From: Chloroflexota bacterium
GTDB lineage: Bacteria > Chloroflexota > Anaerolineae > Anaerolineales > E44-bin32
Assembly: GCA_026390045.1 (NCBI GenBank)
Contig: JAPLGR010000413.1
Location: forward strand, 1-9,182
Direction of reading: 5' to 3'
Length of the DNA stretch: 9,182 nucleotides
Position numbers and translations under genes: made by a program. Below the pieces are notes generated by a model. The model saw nothing but the letters and a program-made list of their open reading frames with translations, searched no databases and was not told where the DNA came from. Positions 7,227-9,182 of the stretch are shown here, one piece after another (the first letter of the stretch is position 1; each line of letters starts with the position of its first letter).

Positions 7227-7679
7227 TTGGAACGAACGCTGGTCTTGGTCAAGCCCGATGCAGTGCAGCGCGGCCTCATCGGTGAGGTCATCGCCCGGCT
7301 GGAGCGGCGCGGGCTGCGCCTGGTTGCCGCCCGATTCGTGCAGGTAGACCGCAAGCTCGCCGAGCGGCACTACGCCGTGCACAAGGGCAAGCCGTTCTAC
7401 GATGGCCTGATCGCCTACATCACCTCAGCCCCGGTCATGGCGATGGTGTGGGAGGGGCCGAATGCCATCGCCGCCGTCCGCCAGACGATGGGATCGACGC
7501 GACCCACGGAGGCTGCACCCGGCTCGATCCGTCATGACTTCGGGCTGACGGTTGGCAGGAACCTGACGCACGCCTCCGATTCGCCGCAGACTGCGCAAGA
7601 GGAAGTGAACTTGTGGTTCAAGCCTGACGAACTCATCACGTGGGAACGTGACCTGGACCGCTGGATCTTCGACGCCTGA
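7227..7679 (+). CDS. ndk: Nucleoside diphosphate kinase
   Basis: The enzyme transfers the gamma phosphate from ATP to nucleoside diphosphates through a phosphohistidine intermediate and keeps NTP/dNTP pools balanced in the cytoplasm. The 150-residue length is normal. The catalytic H115 lies in GRNLTHASDS. The nucleotide-site residues expected of the family are all in place: K9, Y49, F57, R85, T91, R102 and N112. The start is TTG 7227: GGAGG (7217-7221) lies 5 bases before it and the protein begins MERTLVLVKPDAVQRG exactly as the family does, so the TTG is convincing. A palindrome lies just upstream and a strong hairpin 30 bases downstream, so it is probably monocistronic or fed by readthrough. 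Confidence 0.97.
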   Translation: MERTLVLVKPDAVQRGLIGEVIARLERRGLRLVAARFVQVDRKLAERHYAVHKGKPFYDGLIAYITSAPVMAMVWEGPNAIAAVRQTMGSTRPTEAAPGSIRHDFGLTVGRNLTHASDSPQTAQEEVNLWFKPDELITWERDLDRWIFDA

Positions 7680-7709
7680 GTTCGCTTCGCTAAGTGCAGT
7701 AAGATGCCA

Positions 7710-7733
7710 CCGGCCGCTCCTTGGAGCGGCCGG
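7710..7733. terminator. Hairpin terminator between convergent ndk and rsfS
   Basis: CCGGCCGCTCC (7710-7720) and GGAGCGGCCGG (7723-7733) form a perfect 11-bp GC-rich stem with a two-base loop (10 bp with a tetraloop in practice). There is no T run on either side. Its place 30 bases after the ndk stop and between convergent genes supports a terminator or transcript-end role, possibly in both directions. Confidence 0.55.
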
Positions 7734-7774
7734 CTCAGTTCACCAGACAGACGAAGGGACTGGGACCCCCCTCT

Positions 7775-7791
7775 TGCGGCGTTGCGCCGCA
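7775..7791. terminator. Weak second hairpin near the end of rsfS
   Basis: TGCGGCG (7775-7781) pairs with CGCCGCA (7785-7791) over a three-base loop, about 40 bases past the rsfS stop on the - strand. It lacks a T tail on that strand. It may help end the rsfS transcript, but it could also be chance in GC-rich DNA. Confidence 0.25.
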
Positions 7792-7832
7792 TTGCGCGTT
7801 TCGCCGCGGAGAGAATGATCGGTCCGACACCA

Positions 7833-8186
7833 TCACGCAATGCGAAGGATCACCCGTCCGTCGCGCCACAGCTCTTCAAGCTTGTAGTACTTGCGTTGCG
7901 ACGGAGAGAGCAGGTGAATGATGACGCTGCCGAAATCCAGCAGGATCCATCCGCTGGCCGCGCTGCCTTCGGAGGGCGCTCGGCCCGTGCGTGCCGCACC
8001 CTTGAACTTCCGGAGCAGATCATCCGCCAGCGCCTGCAACGTGCGCTCGGAGAGGCCCGTGGATAGCACGAAGTAGTCCGCGAAGGAGCACACTCCAATC
8101 AGGTCGAGAACCAGGATGTCCTCACCCTTCTTCTCGGCCAGAGCCTCAGCCAGTGCGCGCGCAAGGTCCAGCGGTTCGCCCGTCAT
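7833..8186 (-). CDS. rsfS: Ribosomal silencing factor RsfS (Iojap/YbeB family)
   Basis: The protein binds L14 (uL14) of the large ribosomal subunit and blocks subunit joining when nutrients are short. The 117-residue length is typical. Family blocks are present in order: an N-terminal helix LARALAEALAEKKGEDILVLDL, then CSFADYFVLSTGLSERTLQALAD, then WILLDFGSVIIHLLSPSQRKYYKLEELW with the conserved aromatic/LExLW end. The start ATG 8186 overlaps the stop of the LOG-type fragment as ATGA. The preceding GGGAGGG, inside the last codons of that gene, is a strong ribosome binding site, so the two genes were an operon. Any transcript must now cross the IS element or start within it, because no other promoter is evident. 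Confidence 0.96.
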   Translation of the reverse strand: MTGEPLDLARALAEALAEKKGEDILVLDLIGVCSFADYFVLSTGLSERTLQALADDLLRKFKGAARTGRAPSEGSAASGWILLDFGSVIIHLLSPSQRKYYKLEELWRDGRVILRIA

Positions 8187-8464
8187 GTCCCTCCCTGATG
8201 GTCAATGAATGCGCTCTCAAGTGCCATCGTGACTGCCTGCTCAGGCGAGGAGGCTTCGAGCACCCCGGCTGGCACGCCGTGACGATCGCGAGCGTCCCAG
8301 GTTCCCAGTCCGATGACACGCCTGCCGGCCTTGAGCGCCAGGCCGATCTCCGATAGCGTCCCTGCCCCTCCGCCGATGGCGATGACGGCCCGCCCGGCCA
8401 GGATCAGGATCGCGTTGCGCGCCTGCCCCATACCGGTCGGGAGTGCGATCGTGACGCTCCGCAT
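8183..8464 (-). pseudogene. C-terminal half of a LOG-like (TIGR00725 type) protein
   Basis: This 93-residue remnant begins MRSVTIALPTGMGQARN and carries the nucleotide-binding signature IGGGAGTLSE (residues 30-39), then LALKAGRRVIGLGTW. Full members of this Rossmann-like family are about 150-170 residues; the first 60-70 (the N-terminal nucleotide-binding strand region) are absent. The missing part coincides with the right end of a TnpB element, so the gene was interrupted by insertion. Its ATG lies inside the IS right-end hairpin, three bases after the tnpB stop, so the start is element-derived. LOG relatives are nucleoside-monophosphate phosphoribohydrolases; the activity of this subgroup is not settled, and the truncated form is probably inactive. 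Confidence 0.85.
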
Positions 8465-8600
8465 GGGCTAAATCCCAGCGGCTTCTTGGGGCACGCTCGC
8501 CGTAACCGGCCACGTTATGCCCCACGCGCTCCGTCCGAGCGCGAGCCGATTTCTGGCTGCGTTTTCAACGCGGTCCATCTCGAGGCCGCAACCGCACCGC
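8450..8600 (-). ncRNA. Possible omega RNA (reRNA) at the tnpB 3' end
   Basis: In characterised TnpB systems the guide RNA scaffold overlaps the 3' end of tnpB and the right end, and the guide is read from the flank beyond it. The same layout exists here, so the guide would be the first bases of the interrupted LOG gene (from about 8450 leftwards). This is placed by family knowledge only; I cannot define the 5' end. Confidence 0.3.
8459..8481 (-). repeat. Right-end subterminal hairpin of the IS element
   Basis: On the + strand CCGC (8459-8462) pairs with GCGG (8478-8481) and TGGG (8464-8467) pairs with CCCA (8474-8477). One base, A8463 (T on the - strand), is bulged out, and the loop has six bases. 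An 8-bp stem with a single bulge is the hallmark of the end structures bound by Y1 transposases. The stop codon of tnpB lies in the loop, and the ATG of the LOG fragment spans the bulge. Confidence 0.7.
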
Positions 8601-9182
8601 ACCCAACGGTCCGCCAACGTCAGGGTCTCAGAGAGTGCCCCGCAGCCCGAGCAAGTCCTGGAGGTGTAGGCTGGAGCGACCGCCACAACTGTCTTCCCGG
8701 CCCATGCTGCCTTGAAAGACAGGTGCATTCGGAAGGTTCCCCAGCCAGCGTCCAGGATGCTCTTGGCCAAGTGCGGGTTGCGTGCCATGTTCGGGATTTG
8801 CAGGTCCTCGACTGCAATCCGGTCGTAGCGCGAGACAAGGCTATAGACCAACTTCTTCAGGAAGTCCATCCGGCGGTTCGCCACATGCGCGTGCTGCCGG
8901 ACAACAACAGCTTGGACAGCCTTGCGCCGATTGGCCCCTCCTGCCCTACGACGTGCAACCCGGCGTTGCAGGACGCGCAAGAGTGCCTGCTCTGTCCGAT
9001 ACCACTTGGGGTTTTCTATGCGCTCGCCATCACTCGTGGTGAGCAGGCTGGCGATGCCTACGTCGATCCCGACCTCGGCTCCGGTGGAAGGCAGGAACTC
9101 CGGCTTGGCGTCGCAATTGAAGGAGGCGTACCAGGACCCCGCTTGCCTGCGGATGCGGAGGGTCTTGATCTCGCCCTTGACT
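8468..9182 (-). CDS. tnpB: RNA-guided endonuclease TnpB, 5'-truncated by window edge
   Basis: About 237 C-terminal residues are visible. The frame is open to the window edge, well upstream of the TTG at 8980, and that upstream part is clearly TnpB: EIKTLRIRRQAGSWYASFNC, then GIDVGIASLLTTSDGERIENP. RuvC-I Asp is at 9062-9064 and RuvC-II Glu (IAVEDL) at 8807-8809. The HLAKSILDAGWGTFRMHL block follows, then a zinc finger with CSGC and CGC cysteines. The RuvC-III motif should read DRDxNAARN but reads DRVENAARN: codon GTT (8567-8569) replaces the catalytic Asp. The rest of the frame is intact, so this is a recent point change or a tolerated loss. The window lacks the N-terminal part, normally 130-200 residues. 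The stop TAG lies in the right-end hairpin. Confidence 0.94.
   Translation of the reverse strand, partial: VKGEIKTLRIRRQAGSWYASFNCDAKPEFLPSTGAEVGIDVGIASLLTTSDGERIENPKWYRTEQALLRVLQRRVARRRAGGANRRKAVQAVVVRQHAHVANRRMDFLKKLVYSLVSRYDRIAVEDLQIPNMARNPHLAKSILDAGWGTFRMHLSFKAAWAGKTVVAVAPAYTSRTCSGCGALSETLTLADRWVRCGCGLEMDRVENAARNRLALGRSAWGITWPVTASVPQEAAGI

Larger units (their letters stand above)
8451..9182 (-). mobile_element. IS200/IS605-type element with tnpB, partial (right end visible)
   Basis: The element contains tnpB and ends, on the - strand, in an imperfect bulged hairpin followed directly by host gene sequence. This is the usual right-end layout of IS200/IS605 elements, which move as single strands and leave no target duplication. 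The exact right boundary is uncertain by several bases (about 8451-8459). The left end lies beyond the window, so it is unknown whether a tnpA Y1 transposase is present or this is a tnpB-only element. Confidence 0.8.

Noticed and set aside
8468..8980. TnpB starting at 8980 as a short complete gene
   Set aside because: The TTG at 8980 lies inside the conserved frame; RuvC-I and further TnpB sequence are encoded in frame upstream to the window edge.

Overview
The window is GC-rich, tightly packed bacterial DNA with short intergenic gaps, GTG and TTG starts, and good Shine-Dalgarno sites. No rRNA, tRNA or phylogenetic marker settles the host. The very long Ala/Pro/Glu-rich TPR protein with PDWL motifs, together with the ndk and rsfS neighbours, looks to me like Chloroflexota (Anaerolineae-like), but that is inference at modest confidence.

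Left part (1-1941, + strand): a terminator-like hairpin probably closes a gene lying off the left edge. About 260 bases without a gene follow, then a sigma-70-type promoter (305-333). It reads into a two-gene unit: a 74-residue single-span membrane protein with a YLDPGSGS signature, overlapping by 8 bases a SAM-dependent methyltransferase of the NoeA-related type. The methyltransferase is broken: its two halves lie in different frames and meet at about 1094-1096, where a stretch of coding sequence seems to be missing.

Centre (2016-7679, + strand): a complete zinc-dependent deacetylase of the HDAC/AcuC/acetylpolyamine amidohydrolase superfamily. Next, with its own promoter (3102-3130), is a 1336-residue protein that is the most unusual object here. 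It has an N-terminal TPR array, roughly 900 residues of acidic Pro/Ala-rich, probably disordered sequence carrying 24 Trp-Leu motifs (11 of them exactly PDWL), and a short C-terminal TPR. One stretch of the linker is a tandem duplication of 90 bp. After a 28-bp perfect palindrome comes ndk, nucleoside diphosphate kinase, with a TTG start.

Right part (7710-9182, - strand): convergent with ndk is rsfS (ribosomal silencing factor), overlapped by 4 bases by the end of a LOG/TIGR00725-type gene. Only the C-terminal half of that gene remains, because an IS200/IS605-type element with tnpB sits where its N-terminal half should be. The TnpB reading frame runs off the right edge. Its RuvC-I Asp and RuvC-II Glu are present, but the RuvC-III catalytic Asp is replaced by Val, which predicts a nuclease-dead protein. 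The element's right-end hairpin supplies an ATG for the truncated LOG fragment, three bases after the tnpB stop, so tnpB, the LOG fragment and rsfS now form one coupled string on the - strand.
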